Shown one piece after another: positions 34,700 through 43,372 of a stretch of 64,000 bases of DNA (position 1 is the stretch's first letter; each line of letters opens with the position of its first letter). The notes beneath the pieces were generated by a model that saw only the letters and a program-made list of their open reading frames with translations, made no database searches and was not told where the DNA came from. A program made the translations under genes and the position numbers. The stretch covers positions 79,199 to 143,198 of the forward strand of contig NZ_JASITB010000009.1 of the NCBI RefSeq assembly GCF_030063455.1, in the 5' to 3' direction. The DNA comes from Cryobacterium sp. PH31-O1 (GTDB lineage Bacteria; Actinomycetota; Actinomycetes; Actinomycetales; Microbacteriaceae).

Positions 34700-36088
34700 A
34701 TGAGCACGACCAGATCCGACACTCGAAACGATCCGCAGTCCTCCGGACTGAAAAAGGTCGTTGCGGCCTCCATGGCCGGCACGGTCGTCGAATGGTACGA
34801 ATTCTTTCTCTACGCCTCGGCCGCCACCCTGGTCTTCGGCACCCTGTTCTTTCCGAACGCCGGCACCGAACTGGAGGGCATCATCGCCGCCTTCGCCACC
34901 TATGCCGTCGGCTTTTTGGCCCGCCCCATCGGAGGCATCGTCTTCGGACACTTCGGCGACAAGTTCGGCCGCAAACGCCTGCTCCAGTTCAGCCTCGTTC
35001 TTGTCGGCGTCGCCACCTTCCTGATGGGCTGCCTGCCGACCTTCCAGCAGGTCGGTTACCTCGCACCCGTGCTGCTCGTGCTCTTGCGTTTCATTCAGGG
35101 CTTCGCCGTCGGCGGCGAATGGGGCGGCGCGGTTCTGCTCGTCGCCGAGCACAGCCCGCCGAAGTCGCGCGGCTTTTGGGCCAGCTGGCCCCAGTCCGCC
35201 GTGCCGATGGGAAACCTGCTGGCCACCGCCGTTCTCTTCGTACTCGCCTCGACCCTGTCCGATGAGGCTTTCCTGAGCTGGGGCTGGCGCGTCGCGTTCT
35301 GGCTCTCCGCCGTCATCGTGCTGGTCGGCTACTACATTCGCACCAAGGTCAGCGACGCGCCCATCTTTCTCAAGGCTCAGAAAGAGGTGGTCGCCGGCGA
35401 TAAGGGCTACGGCATTGTCGAGGTGTTCCGCCGGTATCCGCGCGGGGTATTCACCGCGATGGGCCTGCGGTTCGCCGAGAACATTCTCTATTACCTCGTC
35501 GTGGTCTTCTCGATCACCTATCTGAAGATCATCGTGCAGATGGACACCTCTCGGGTTCTGCTCCTTCTGCTCATCGCCCACGCAATTCACTTCGTCGTCA
35601 TTCCGCTGGTCGGCCACCTCTCCGACCGGGTCGGCCGGCGCCCGGTGTACTTCGTGGGCGCCCTGCTCGCCGGCACCTGGGGCTTCTTCGCCTTTCCCAT
35701 GATGGACACCGCGAACGACTTCATCATCATTGTCGCGATCATGATGGGCCTGCTCTTCCACGCCCTCATGTACGCCGGCCAGCCCGCAATCATGGCCGAA
35801 ATGTTCCCCACCCGCATGCGCTACTCCGGCGTCTCCCTCGGCTACCAGGTCACCTCGGTCATCGCGGGCTCGATCGCTCCGATCATCGCCGTGAGCCTGC
35901 TCTCCACCTTCGAGTCCTCGGTGCCGGTGGCCATCTACCTCGCAGCGGCCTGCCTGATCACGGCCCTCGTCGTGCTCACCCTCAAGGAAACGCGCGGGCT
36001 TTCCCTGCACGACATTGACGCAGCGGATGCCGCCGAATCGGCCGATCGTGCCGCCCAGGCCGACCTCGCCGAGGTCGGTCGCCGGTAA
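34700..36088 (+). CDS. MFS metabolite:H+ symporter (MHS family)
   Basis: 462 residues with 12 membrane helices. The N-terminal MAGTVVEWYEFFLYA and the FGHFGDKFGRKRLL loop are characteristic of the metabolite:H+ symporters (ShiA, KgtP, ProP relatives). The mid-loop LSDRVGRRPVYFVGA is the repeated MFS signature in the second half. These carriers take up carboxylates or osmolytes. Here it lies beside a LysR regulator and the mmsB-mmsA catabolic pair, so a branched-chain hydroxy- or keto-acid is a reasonable guess. ATG at 34700 has AGGGGG upstream. A strong terminator follows. Confidence 0.92.
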   Translation: MSTTRSDTRNDPQSSGLKKVVAASMAGTVVEWYEFFLYASAATLVFGTLFFPNAGTELEGIIAAFATYAVGFLARPIGGIVFGHFGDKFGRKRLLQFSLVLVGVATFLMGCLPTFQQVGYLAPVLLVLLRFIQGFAVGGEWGGAVLLVAEHSPPKSRGFWASWPQSAVPMGNLLATAVLFVLASTLSDEAFLSWGWRVAFWLSAVIVLVGYYIRTKVSDAPIFLKAQKEVVAGDKGYGIVEVFRRYPRGVFTAMGLRFAENILYYLVVVFSITYLKIIVQMDTSRVLLLLLIAHAIHFVVIPLVGHLSDRVGRRPVYFVGALLAGTWGFFAFPMMDTANDFIIIVAIMMGLLFHALMYAGQPAIMAEMFPTRMRYSGVSLGYQVTSVIAGSIAPIIAVSLLSTFESSVPVAIYLAAACLITALVVLTLKETRGLSLHDIDAADAAESADRAAQADLAEVGRR

Positions 36089-36096
36089 CGCCTGGC

Positions 36097-36131
36097 GGGC
36101 GGCCCGATCCCACCGATCGGGCCGCCCTTTT
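36097..36131 (+). terminator. Rho-independent terminator after the MHS transporter
   Basis: Stem GGGCGGCCCGATC with its complement GATCGGGCCGCCC around a CCACC loop, then TTTT (36128-36131). It lies eight bases after the stop codon. It may work in both directions for the convergent LysR gene. Confidence 0.92.
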
Positions 36132-36158
36132 CGCGCCGGCGGGGCATCCGCTCGTTCG

Positions 36159-37088
36159 TCACTCTATGAAGGCGGTCGGTCGGTTCGCGATCTCCAGTGT
36201 GATCGCCTCAATGGCGGCACGCACCACGGGCGAACGCAGCGACTCCGCCCGCACGACGGCCCAGATGGGCAGTTGACGCTGAAAGTCGGCGCGCAACACG
36301 GGCACGAATTCCGGCCGGTCGTGCACCAGAAAATTCGGCAGAAGTCCTATTCCGGCGCCGGCCTGCACCGCCTCCAACTGGGCAAACAGGCTGGTCGCCT
36401 GAAACGTCGTGGCCGGTTCCGGCAGCTCGGAGGAGCGATAGCCAAGGTCGGTCACGAGCAGGGCACTCTCGACATACGACACGAAACTGTGCAACGCAAC
36501 GTCGTCGAGCGTGCGGGGCTCGCCGCGGCCAAGCAGATACTCGCGGCTGGCGTATAGGCGCAGAAAATAGTTGGTGAGAAACATCGCCTGCGCGTTGTTG
36601 ACATCGTTGCGGCCGGCCACGATCTCCAGGTCGACGCCCGACCGGTTCTGGCTCACCTTGCGGGTGGCGCTGAACATTTCGATATTGATGCGCGGGTGGC
36701 TCTGCTGCAGTTTCACGAGGGCCGGCGTGACGATCTCCGCCCCGAAACCGTCGATTGTGCTGATGCGCAGCAGCCCGGAGAGCGGGTCGGTCTGACTGAT
36801 GGCCGTGGCGAGCGCGCCCAGCCGGTCTTCGATCGCCTCGGCCGCACTCACCGCGTGCCGGCCCAGCTCGGTGAGCTCCCAGCCGTGCGGGCTGCGCTCG
36901 AGCGTGCGGCCGCCCAGCTCCGCATCGAGCGAGAGGATGCGCCGCGAGATGGTCGTGTGGGTGGTGCCGAGCGCCTCGGCTACCGCGTTGAAGCGCCCCA
37001 GCCTGGCCACGGTGAGCAGCACGAGCAGATCGTTCGGGCTCGGAAGCTGGTGTGAACTCACGGATTGCATCCTTTCGAGCGTGTGCAT
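36159..37088 (-). CDS. LysR-family transcriptional regulator
   Basis: 309 residues from the ATG at 37088. An N-terminal winged helix-turn-helix (LPSPNDLLVLLTVARLGRFNAVAEALGTTHTTISRRI, as landmarks) is followed by the substrate-binding co-inducer domain. It is divergent from mmsB with 86 bases between the starts, the usual layout for a LysR regulator controlling its neighbour. The start is uncertain: MHTLER (37088) or MQSVSS (37070) both fit, and neither has an ideal ribosome site. Likely targets are mmsB-mmsA and perhaps the transporter at 34700. Confidence 0.9.
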   Translation of the reverse strand: MHTLERMQSVSSHQLPSPNDLLVLLTVARLGRFNAVAEALGTTHTTISRRILSLDAELGGRTLERSPHGWELTELGRHAVSAAEAIEDRLGALATAISQTDPLSGLLRISTIDGFGAEIVTPALVKLQQSHPRINIEMFSATRKVSQNRSGVDLEIVAGRNDVNNAQAMFLTNYFLRLYASREYLLGRGEPRTLDDVALHSFVSYVESALLVTDLGYRSSELPEPATTFQATSLFAQLEAVQAGAGIGLLPNFLVHDRPEFVPVLRADFQRQLPIWAVVRAESLRSPVVRAAIEAITLEIANRPTAFIE

Positions 37089-37174
37089 CTGCGCACATAC
37101 CCCCTGTGAAATATTGCCTTGATTGCACTCTATCCGGCTGCGAGGGTAGAGGGACACAAGCAAGGGAGCTTCAA

Positions 37175-38071
37175 ATGTCAGTAGTCGCATGGATCGGGTT
37201 GGGCAACATGGGCGGGCCCATGTCCGCCAATATGGTGGCCGCCGGCCACGAGGTGCGCGGGTTCGATCTGAATCCGGATGCCGTAACCACCGCCGTCACG
37301 GCCGGCGTCACCGCCGCTTCGAGCATCAGTGAAGCCGTCGCGGGCGCCGACGTCGTCTTCACCATGCTGCCCAAGGGTGAACACGCCCGTGCCGTGTACT
37401 TCGGCGACGGTGGCGTGCTGTCCACGGCCGACCCGGCAACCCTGCTGGTGGACTCGTCAACGATCGACATCGAGACCGCCCAGGCCCTGCACGATGCCGC
37501 AGCGGCGGCCGGCTTTCGCTTCGTCGACGCCCCGGTCTCGGGCGGCATGAGCGGCGCCACCGCCGGAAGCCTCACCTTCATGATCGGGGGCCGAGCGGAT
37601 GCCGTCGCTGACGCCACCACCTTCATCGAGCCCATGGCGGCGAACATCATTCCGACCGGCGGCGCCACGACCGGCCAGGCCGCGAAGATCTGCAACAATC
37701 TCATGCTGTTCATCAACCTCGCCGCGACGGCGGAGGGCGCTGTTCTGGCCGAGCGGCTGGGACTGGACAAGCAGGTGTTCTGGGATATCGCATCCGTTTC
37801 GTCGGGCGACAGCTGGGCGCTGCGCACCTGGTATCCGATCAAGGATGTCGTCGCGACGGCCGCGTCCAACCGGGATTTCGCCCCGACCTTCACCGCAACG
37901 CTCGCGAGCAAGGACATCGGGCTGGCGATCACCGCCGCCCGCGCCACCGACACGCCGCTTGAGATCGGCGAACACGTCGCCGAACTGTTTCAGCGCCTGA
38001 TCGATGAGGGCGAGGGCGGCAAGGACTGCTCCATGATCGTCAAACTCGTCGACGGCAGCCTGCACGCCTGA
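37175..38071 (+). CDS. mmsB: 3-hydroxyisobutyrate dehydrogenase
   Basis: 298 residues. The N-terminal Rossmann motif WIGLGNMGGPMSANM and the family landmarks VDSSTIDIETA, DAPVSGGMSGATAGSLTFMIGG (substrate loop) and GQAAKICNNLML with the catalytic lysine match the beta-hydroxyacid dehydrogenases. It oxidises 3-hydroxyisobutyrate to methylmalonate semialdehyde with NAD+. The product is used by the enzyme encoded 30 bases downstream, giving propionyl-CoA in valine breakdown. ATG at 37175 follows AGGGAG. The divergent LysR gene is the probable regulator. Confidence 0.93.
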   Translation: MSVVAWIGLGNMGGPMSANMVAAGHEVRGFDLNPDAVTTAVTAGVTAASSISEAVAGADVVFTMLPKGEHARAVYFGDGGVLSTADPATLLVDSSTIDIETAQALHDAAAAAGFRFVDAPVSGGMSGATAGSLTFMIGGRADAVADATTFIEPMAANIIPTGGATTGQAAKICNNLMLFINLAATAEGAVLAERLGLDKQVFWDIASVSSGDSWALRTWYPIKDVVATAASNRDFAPTFTATLASKDIGLAITAARATDTPLEIGEHVAELFQRLIDEGEGGKDCSMIVKLVDGSLHA

Positions 38072-38101
38072 ACCATGTCATCCACCAGAAGGAGCACGCT
38101 C

Positions 38102-39586
38102 ATGCAAACAATTCCTCATTACATCAACGGCCAGCGCGTCGAGTCGGCCGAACGATTCGGCCCCGTGTTCAACCCGGCCACCGGCGTGCAGGAGAAACAA
38201 GTCGTGCTGGCTTCCCGCGCGGTCGTGATCGACGCCATCGAATCAGCCCAGGCCGCCCTGCCCGAGTGGCGCACCAGCACGCTGGCCAAGCGCACGGCCA
38301 TCTTCTTCAAGGTGCGCGAGCTGCTCGCCGAGCGCACCAGCGAGCTCGCCGCAATTCTCACGAGTGAGCACGGCAAGGTACTCAGCGACGCGGCCGGCGA
38401 GATCACCCGCGGGCTCGAGAACATCGAATTCGCCACCGGCCTCGCGCACATGCTCAAGGGCGACTTCTCCCAGCAGGTTTCCCACGGAATCGACGTGCAC
38501 TCGGTGCGCCAGGCCGTTGGTGTCGTCGCCTGTGTCACCCCGTTCAACTTTCCGGCCATGGTGCCGCTGTGGATGATCGGCAGCGCGCTCGCCTGCGGCA
38601 ACACCGTGCTGCTCAAGCCGAGTGAGAAGGACCCCTCATCGGCTATTTTCATCGCCGAGATCTTCACGGAGGCCGGCCTGCCGGCCGGCGTGCTCAATGT
38701 GGTTCAGGGCGACAAGGAGGCCGTCGACGAACTGCTCGACAACCCGGCGGTCAAGGCCATCAGCTTTGTCGGATCCACCCCGATCGCCAAGTCCATCTAC
38801 AACCGGGCTGCGGGCAACGGCAAGCGGGTACAGGCGCTCGGCGGGGCCAAGAACCACATGGTCGTTCTGCCGGACGCCGACCTGGAGATGACAGCGGATG
38901 CCGCGATCAACGCCGCCTACGGATCCGCCGGGGAGCGCTGCATGGCCGTGAGCGTGCTCGTGGCGGTCGGCGGCATCGCCGACGACCTCGTCGCCGCCAT
39001 CGAGACGCGCATGAAGAAGCTCCGGGTCGGCCCGGGAACCGATCCGGCCTCGCAGATGGGCCCACTGATCACCGGAGAACACCGCGATCGGGTCGCCTCC
39101 TACCTGGCCGGCGCCGAGGAGGCCGGCGCCACGATGGTCGTCGACGGCCGGGCGCAGAACTTCGACAGTGATGGGTTCTTTCTCGGCGTCAGCCTGATCG
39201 ACCACGTCACTCCCGGCATGAAAGTCTACGACGATGAGATCTTCGGCCCGGTGCTCTCGGTCGTGCGCGTTGACACCTTCGACGAGGCCGTGAAACTCGT
39301 CAACGAGCACGAGTTCGGCAACGGTGTGGCATTGTTCACCCGGGACGGCGGTGCGGCTCGGCAGTTCGAGTTCGAGATCGAGGCGGGCATGGTCGGCATC
39401 AACGTGCCCATTCCGGTGCCGGTTGGATCGTTCTCGTTCGGCGGTTGGAAGAACTCTCTGTTCGGTGACGCGCATATGTATGGCCCTGACAGCATCCGCT
39501 TCTATACCCGCGGCAAGGTTGTCACGACCCGCTGGCCCGACCCGGCCACCTCGGAGATCGACCTCGGTTTTCCGCAGATGGCCTGA
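38102..39586 (+). CDS. mmsA: CoA-acylating methylmalonate-semialdehyde dehydrogenase
   Basis: 494 residues of the aldehyde dehydrogenase superfamily. The catalytic cysteine is in GSAGERCMAVSV, and FVGSTPIAKSIY and GGAKNHMVVLPDAD are typical of MmsA/IolA rather than general ALDH. The reaction converts methylmalonate semialdehyde and CoA to propionyl-CoA, with release of CO2/bicarbonate and NADH. The start is ATG at 38102 with AGAAGGAG upstream, and the N-terminus MQTIPHYINGQRV is the family form. It forms an operon with mmsB. Confidence 0.95.
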   Translation: MQTIPHYINGQRVESAERFGPVFNPATGVQEKQVVLASRAVVIDAIESAQAALPEWRTSTLAKRTAIFFKVRELLAERTSELAAILTSEHGKVLSDAAGEITRGLENIEFATGLAHMLKGDFSQQVSHGIDVHSVRQAVGVVACVTPFNFPAMVPLWMIGSALACGNTVLLKPSEKDPSSAIFIAEIFTEAGLPAGVLNVVQGDKEAVDELLDNPAVKAISFVGSTPIAKSIYNRAAGNGKRVQALGGAKNHMVVLPDADLEMTADAAINAAYGSAGERCMAVSVLVAVGGIADDLVAAIETRMKKLRVGPGTDPASQMGPLITGEHRDRVASYLAGAEEAGATMVVDGRAQNFDSDGFFLGVSLIDHVTPGMKVYDDEIFGPVLSVVRVDTFDEAVKLVNEHEFGNGVALFTRDGGAARQFEFEIEAGMVGINVPIPVPVGSFSFGGWKNSLFGDAHMYGPDSIRFYTRGKVVTTRWPDPATSEIDLGFPQMA

Positions 39587-39592
39587 GTGAGG

Positions 39593-39618
39593 CGGGTCCC
39601 CGGTTTCGCGGGGACCCG
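39593..39618 (+). terminator. Hairpin after mmsA
   Basis: A ten-pair stem, CGGGTCCCCG and CGGGGACCCG, with a GTTTCG loop, starting seven bases after the mmsA stop. It lacks a T run, as is common in high-GC actinobacteria. Confidence 0.65.
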
Positions 39619-39642
39619 ACACCGGCGGGTTAGGGTGTGGGG

Positions 39643-40422
39643 GTGCCGCCTTCAACCCGTCCCACCGCCACCCGCGAGTTCTTCGTCGGTGCCGGTTTTC
39701 TCGGTCGCGGCCTCAGAATGTGGGGAATCTCACCGCGCCTCATGCTGCTCGGCGCCCTGCCAGCCTTCATTGTCGGCATTGCGTATCTCGCCGGCATCGT
39801 GCTTCTGCTGGCCAACCTCGAGGCCATCGCCGTGGGGATCAGTCCGTTCGCAAGCGACTGGGGGGAGCCTTGGCGCACTGCCACGCGGGTGGTGGCCGGT
39901 GCGGCCGTCGCGGCTGCCGGTATTCTCCTATTGGCATATACCTTCGTGGCGGTAACGCTCACTGTCGGCGATCCCTTCTATGAGCGAATCTGGCGCGCGG
40001 TCGAGACCAGCCTCGGCGACGCGCCGGTCGAACCGGAACGCGGCCTGCTGCGCAGCATTCTGCGCGCGGTGGCCGACGCCCTGCGCCTGGTCGGCCTGGC
40101 CGTCGGGGTCGCTCTGTTGCTTCTGGTCTGCGGCCTGATACCCGGCCTCGGCCAGCTGCTAGCCCTCGTTCTCGGCGCGCTGTTCGGCGGCTGGATGCTC
40201 ACTCTCGAACTCACCGGCTTCGCTTTCGACGCCCGCGGCTTCACGCTCACGCAACGCAAACGGATGCTGCACGCGCGCCGCCCGCGCAGCCTCGGTTTCG
40301 GGGTGCTCACCTATCTGTTGTTCCTCATTCCGGGCGCGGCCGTCATCGTCATGCCGGCGGCCGTGGCCGGCGCGGCCATGCTCAGCCGAGACCTGCTCGC
40401 GTCGAGAGTGGAACCGGTTTAG
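39643..40422 (+). CDS. EI24-domain membrane protein (CysZ-like)
   Basis: 259 residues with several membrane helices (about 30-55, 85-108, 140-180, 220-245). Its build matches the EI24/CysZ domain family, whose bacterial members include the sulfate transporter CysZ. TREFFVGAGFLGRGLRMWG and FYERIWRAVE are typical local features. The true substrate is unknown. Two GTG starts are possible (39637 and 39643); the second is six bases after a -10-like TAGGGT and would be leaderless. The stop codon overlaps the convergent cytochrome gene by four bases. Confidence 0.75.
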   Translation: MPPSTRPTATREFFVGAGFLGRGLRMWGISPRLMLLGALPAFIVGIAYLAGIVLLLANLEAIAVGISPFASDWGEPWRTATRVVAGAAVAAAGILLLAYTFVAVTLTVGDPFYERIWRAVETSLGDAPVEPERGLLRSILRAVADALRLVGLAVGVALLLLVCGLIPGLGQLLALVLGALFGGWMLTLELTGFAFDARGFTLTQRKRMLHARRPRSLGFGVLTYLLFLIPGAAVIVMPAAVAGAAMLSRDLLASRVEPV

Positions 40423-41363
40423 CGCTTGCGGTGAATGATGCGGCCGCTACGCGCCGCGATCGCACGCACGACCGCGGGACGCGCGCCGAGCCAGATTGCG
40501 GCCGTGACCAGTAGTGCGGCGACGAAGATCCAGACGCCGAGCCAGCCGTCGTCGTTTCGCGCCGCATACATATGGTTGAGATTGGCGCGGGCACCGGTCG
40601 TGAGCACCAGCAGAACGTGCACGACGATGAAGGCCACAAAGAAGATGAGCGTCGCGAAGTGCAGTTTACGTGCCACAGGCAGGGGAAAGACCCGGTCGAG
40701 TGGACGCAACCGCGCCGACAATCCCGGTGACATGCGCAGGCCCGTCACGAGCGCGATCGGCGCCGCGAGGAACACGACCGCGAAGTAGCTGAGCAGCTGC
40801 AGGGCGTTGTAGTACAACCAACCGGCACCGGTCGGCCAGTCCAGCGAGGCGTATTGCAGGCCGGCCGACACCGCGTTGGGGAAGACGTCCCAGTTCGTGG
40901 GAACGATGCGCAACCATTGCCCGGTCGCAAACAGCAAAACGTAGAACACGATGCCATTGACCGCCCAGAGGGTGTCGAACACGATGTGCTGCCAGAGTTC
41001 GAGTGTGATGCGAATCGGCGGATTCTTCGTGCGGAACCGTCCCGTGTTCGTGCGCGTCCAGAAAATGGACGGACGGTGGGTCCTTTGCACCTGCCATCCG
41101 GTTCGAATGACGAACAAGATGAAGAAGGCGTTAAGACCGTGCTGCCAGGCCAGCCACGCCGGTATTCCGATCGGAACGGCGGCCGGCTGGGTCGACACAC
41201 CCGGGTAGCTGCGCATGAAGGACTCGACCGAGGGAAGGGCGCTCAGTCCCGTCGCCGCGAACACTGCGAGGGCCAGCGCCACGAGCAGGGCCGGCACGAT
41301 CCAGGCCAGCCGAAACCACCGGCTCGGCCGAAACCAGCCCAGCCGGGAGGCACCCGTCGTCAT
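40419..41363 (-). CDS. Cytochrome b/b561-type membrane protein
   Basis: 314 residues with about six membrane helices. Likely haem-ligand histidines lie in WQHGLN, WQHIVFD, LHFATLI and VVHVLL. It resembles the cytochrome b subunits that serve molybdopterin oxidoreductases (SoxC/YedZ-like partners) or Ni-Fe hydrogenases. No catalytic subunit gene is adjacent, so the electron donor is unknown. The start ATG at 41363 begins MTTGASRLGWFRPSRW; the in-frame GTG three bases upstream is an alternative. It is convergent with the EI24 gene. Confidence 0.8.
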   Translation of the reverse strand: MTTGASRLGWFRPSRWFRLAWIVPALLVALALAVFAATGLSALPSVESFMRSYPGVSTQPAAVPIGIPAWLAWQHGLNAFFILFVIRTGWQVQRTHRPSIFWTRTNTGRFRTKNPPIRITLELWQHIVFDTLWAVNGIVFYVLLFATGQWLRIVPTNWDVFPNAVSAGLQYASLDWPTGAGWLYYNALQLLSYFAVVFLAAPIALVTGLRMSPGLSARLRPLDRVFPLPVARKLHFATLIFFVAFIVVHVLLVLTTGARANLNHMYAARNDDGWLGVWIFVAALLVTAAIWLGARPAVVRAIAARSGRIIHRKR

Positions 41364-41550
41364 CACGATCCGTTCCCGCCCGGGCGAATCGCGAGCGCGT
41401 CCCCGCAAGGCTACTTGCCCCGTGCTTCGGGGTGGCACGCAATGACGCGGTAGGTCACATTACCGCCGGTGCCGGTCGACATCTGGGTCCGTACGGATTG
41501 GCGACACCGGGCTGGTAATTACACAGCGCCCGTAACAACACAGCGCCAGT

Positions 41551-41583
41551 AACGAAACAGGGCCTCCGATTTCTCGAAGGCCC
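41551..41583 (-). terminator. Terminator of the tRNA-Leu gene
   Basis: On the minus strand, GGGCCT and AGGCCC form the stem base around a central TTCGAGAAATCGG. The sequence continues TGTTTCGTT. It begins 45 bases after the tRNA 3' end. The stretch 41440-41550 between it and the cytochrome gene holds nothing else I can name. Confidence 0.6.
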
Positions 41584-41628
41584 CGACTGTTCGCATGGAT
41601 TGTGCGGCTATCCGCACCCATCCGCTGT

Positions 41629-41711
41629 GCGCGAGAGGGGACTTGAACCCCTACGTCCTTTCGAACACTGGCACCTGAAGCCAGCGCGTCTGCCAATTCC
41701 GCCACTCGCGC
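41629..41711 (-). tRNA. tRNA-Leu (CAG)
   Basis: 83 bases on the minus strand. The acceptor arms are GCGCGAG and CTCGCGC, and the T arm carries GGTTCAAGTCC. The anticodon stem is CTGGC/GCCAG with the loop TTCAGGT, giving anticodon CAG for CTG codons. A long variable arm is present, as expected for leucine tRNA. CCA is not encoded. Confidence 0.96.
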
Positions 41712-42050
41712 GAACTTAGGAATGCTAACACTGCGAGGGGGGTCAGCGCCATTCGACGGCGCGCCGCGCAGCCGCGCTGGGTCGGTGCCCGCGCGCCTGA
41801 CCGCGGCTGCAACGGATACCCCCGCAACCCGACCGCTTTGAGAGCGGATGCCGCCGCCCGGGCCTGCCGCGCCGCATCCGCTCGCCGATACCACCGAAAA
41901 AGTCCCATGGAATGCCCATAATGGGCGTGGAATTCGGTCCGGGACGCTCCCCGGGTAGTATGACTGTTCGTGCCGTTTGCGCCCTGAAGGTGGGTTGTCA
42001 CCCGAGACAAGTAACATGCTCATAGCCAAACGGACCGGATCGGGAGACCT
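41712..42050 (+). promoter_or_regulatory. Promoter region of the fhaA operon
   Basis: A 339-base gap. TTCGGT (41933-41938), a 17-base spacer and TAGTAT (41956-41961) make a plausible promoter with a leader of about 80 bases before the fhaA GTG. A small hairpin TTGTC...GACAA lies at about 41995-42010. The rest (41712-41930) is GC-rich and shows no gene that I can support; an open frame on the minus strand runs into tRNA-Leu and is rejected. Confidence 0.4.
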
Positions 42051-42800
42051 GTGGGCATACTGGATAACTTTGAAAAGGGCTTGGAACGTGCCGTCAACGG
42101 AGCGTTTGCCAAGACCTTTAGATCGGGCTTGCAGCCGGTGGAAATAACCTCCGCGCTGCGTCGTGAGCTCGACACCAAGGCCGCTGTAGTCGCGCGGGAT
42201 CGTATCCTCGCGCCCAATCGCTTCACCGTGCGCATGTCCCACACCGACTACGGCCGCATGAGCGCCCTCGGAGTCACCCTCATCGACGAGCTCACCGTCC
42301 TGGTGCAGAAACATGGCACCGAGCAGCGCTACCAGTTCACGGGTGGCATCGTCATCACCCTGCAGGACGACCGCAGCCTCAGCGAGGGCATGGTGCAGAT
42401 CGACTCGAGCTCGGTCAAGAGCACCGTCGCCTGGACCCCGGTTCTCGACATCAACGGAACCCGGCACCCGCTGGTCAAGGCCCGCACCGTGATCGGCCGC
42501 GGCTCCGACTCCGACATCACCGTCGACGACACCGGAACCTCCCGCCGCCACGTCGAAATCCTTTGGGACGGCGCGCGCGCCCAGGTGCGCGACCTCGGCT
42601 CCACCAACGGTTCCCAGCTCAACGGTTCCCCGGTCAGCCAGGCCATCCTCGAGCCCGACTCGACCGTCACCATCGGCCGCACGCGCATCGTATTCCGGGT
42701 TATCGCCCAGACGTCCAGCGAGGCTCCCCGCGCGGCGGCACCGACCGACCCGGCCACCGAACGCCACGACATGGGCGGATTCTGGGGGCCGGACGCATGA
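42051..42800 (+). CDS. fhaA: FHA-domain protein FhaA
   Basis: 249 residues. The N-terminal DUF3662 domain (MGILDNFEKGLERAVNGAFAK...) is followed by a C-terminal FHA domain (about 150-225) with the phosphothreonine-binding landmarks IGRGSDSDITVDD, SRRHVEI and DLGSTNGSQLNG. FhaA reads phosphothreonines made by PknA/PknB and regulates peptidoglycan synthesis, probably through MviN. It opens the conserved actinobacterial operon that ends with the kinases. The start is GTG at 42051 with GGGAG upstream. It is shorter than the mycobacterial protein because the Gln/Pro-rich linker is missing. Confidence 0.95.
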   Translation: MGILDNFEKGLERAVNGAFAKTFRSGLQPVEITSALRRELDTKAAVVARDRILAPNRFTVRMSHTDYGRMSALGVTLIDELTVLVQKHGTEQRYQFTGGIVITLQDDRSLSEGMVQIDSSSVKSTVAWTPVLDINGTRHPLVKARTVIGRGSDSDITVDDTGTSRRHVEILWDGARAQVRDLGSTNGSQLNGSPVSQAILEPDSTVTIGRTRIVFRVIAQTSSEAPRAAAPTDPATERHDMGGFWGPDA

Positions 42801-43369
42801 ACGTCAGCGAACTGACCCTGCTGGTGCTGCGCATCGGCTTTCTGCTTCTGCTCTGGATGTTCATCTTCGGCATCGTCTACGCTCTGCGCAGCGACCTGTT
42901 CGGCCAGCGCGTACGCAAGATGAAAACGGATGCCGCTGCCGCGCCCGTCCCCGCATCCGCTGTTCCTGCCGCTGTTCCCGCCGCCGCAGCGGCCGAGGCG
43001 TTCACAGCGCCGGTCGCCCGCGCCAGCCCGGCCGGCCAAGAGAACCCGGGTGTGCAGGCCGGAATGGCCACGAGCCTGAACACCACGCGCCTGGTCATCA
43101 CGAGCGGCCCGAAGGCCGGCACCGAGTTTCCGTTGGGCACGGAGACCATCACCATCGGCCGCTCGAGCGACTCCAGTCTGGTCATTCGCGATGATTACAC
43201 TTCTACCCACCACGCTCGCCTCATGCTGTGGCATGACGAGTGGATGCTGCAGGACCTCGATTCCACTAACGGCACCTTCCTGGCTGGCTCGCGTGTCACC
43301 GTGCCGACCAAGATTCCCCTGAACGCCACCGTGAAGATCGGCGCCACCAGCTTCGAGCTTCGGCGGTAG
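42797..43369 (+). CDS. fhaB: FHA-domain membrane-tethered protein FhaB/FipA
   Basis: 190 residues. A single N-terminal membrane helix (about 5-28, LTLLVLRIGFLLLLWMFIF) is followed by an Ala/Pro-rich linker and a C-terminal FHA domain (about 108-185) with IGRSSDSSLVIRDDYTSTHHARL and DLDSTNGTFL. It recruits phosphorylated division and envelope proteins to the membrane. ATG at 42797 overlaps the fhaA stop (ATGA). Confidence 0.95.
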   Translation: MNVSELTLLVLRIGFLLLLWMFIFGIVYALRSDLFGQRVRKMKTDAAAAPVPASAVPAAVPAAAAAEAFTAPVARASPAGQENPGVQAGMATSLNTTRLVITSGPKAGTEFPLGTETITIGRSSDSSLVIRDDYTSTHHARLMLWHDEWMLQDLDSTNGTFLAGSRVTVPTKIPLNATVKIGATSFELRR

Positions 43370-43372
43370 GTC

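Noticed and set aside
41651..42010. Minus-strand open frame with a possible small gene starting at 41908 (MGLFRWYRRAD...)
   Set aside because: It reads through the tRNA-Leu gene, lacks a ribosome site and has only a poor -10-like TATGGG.
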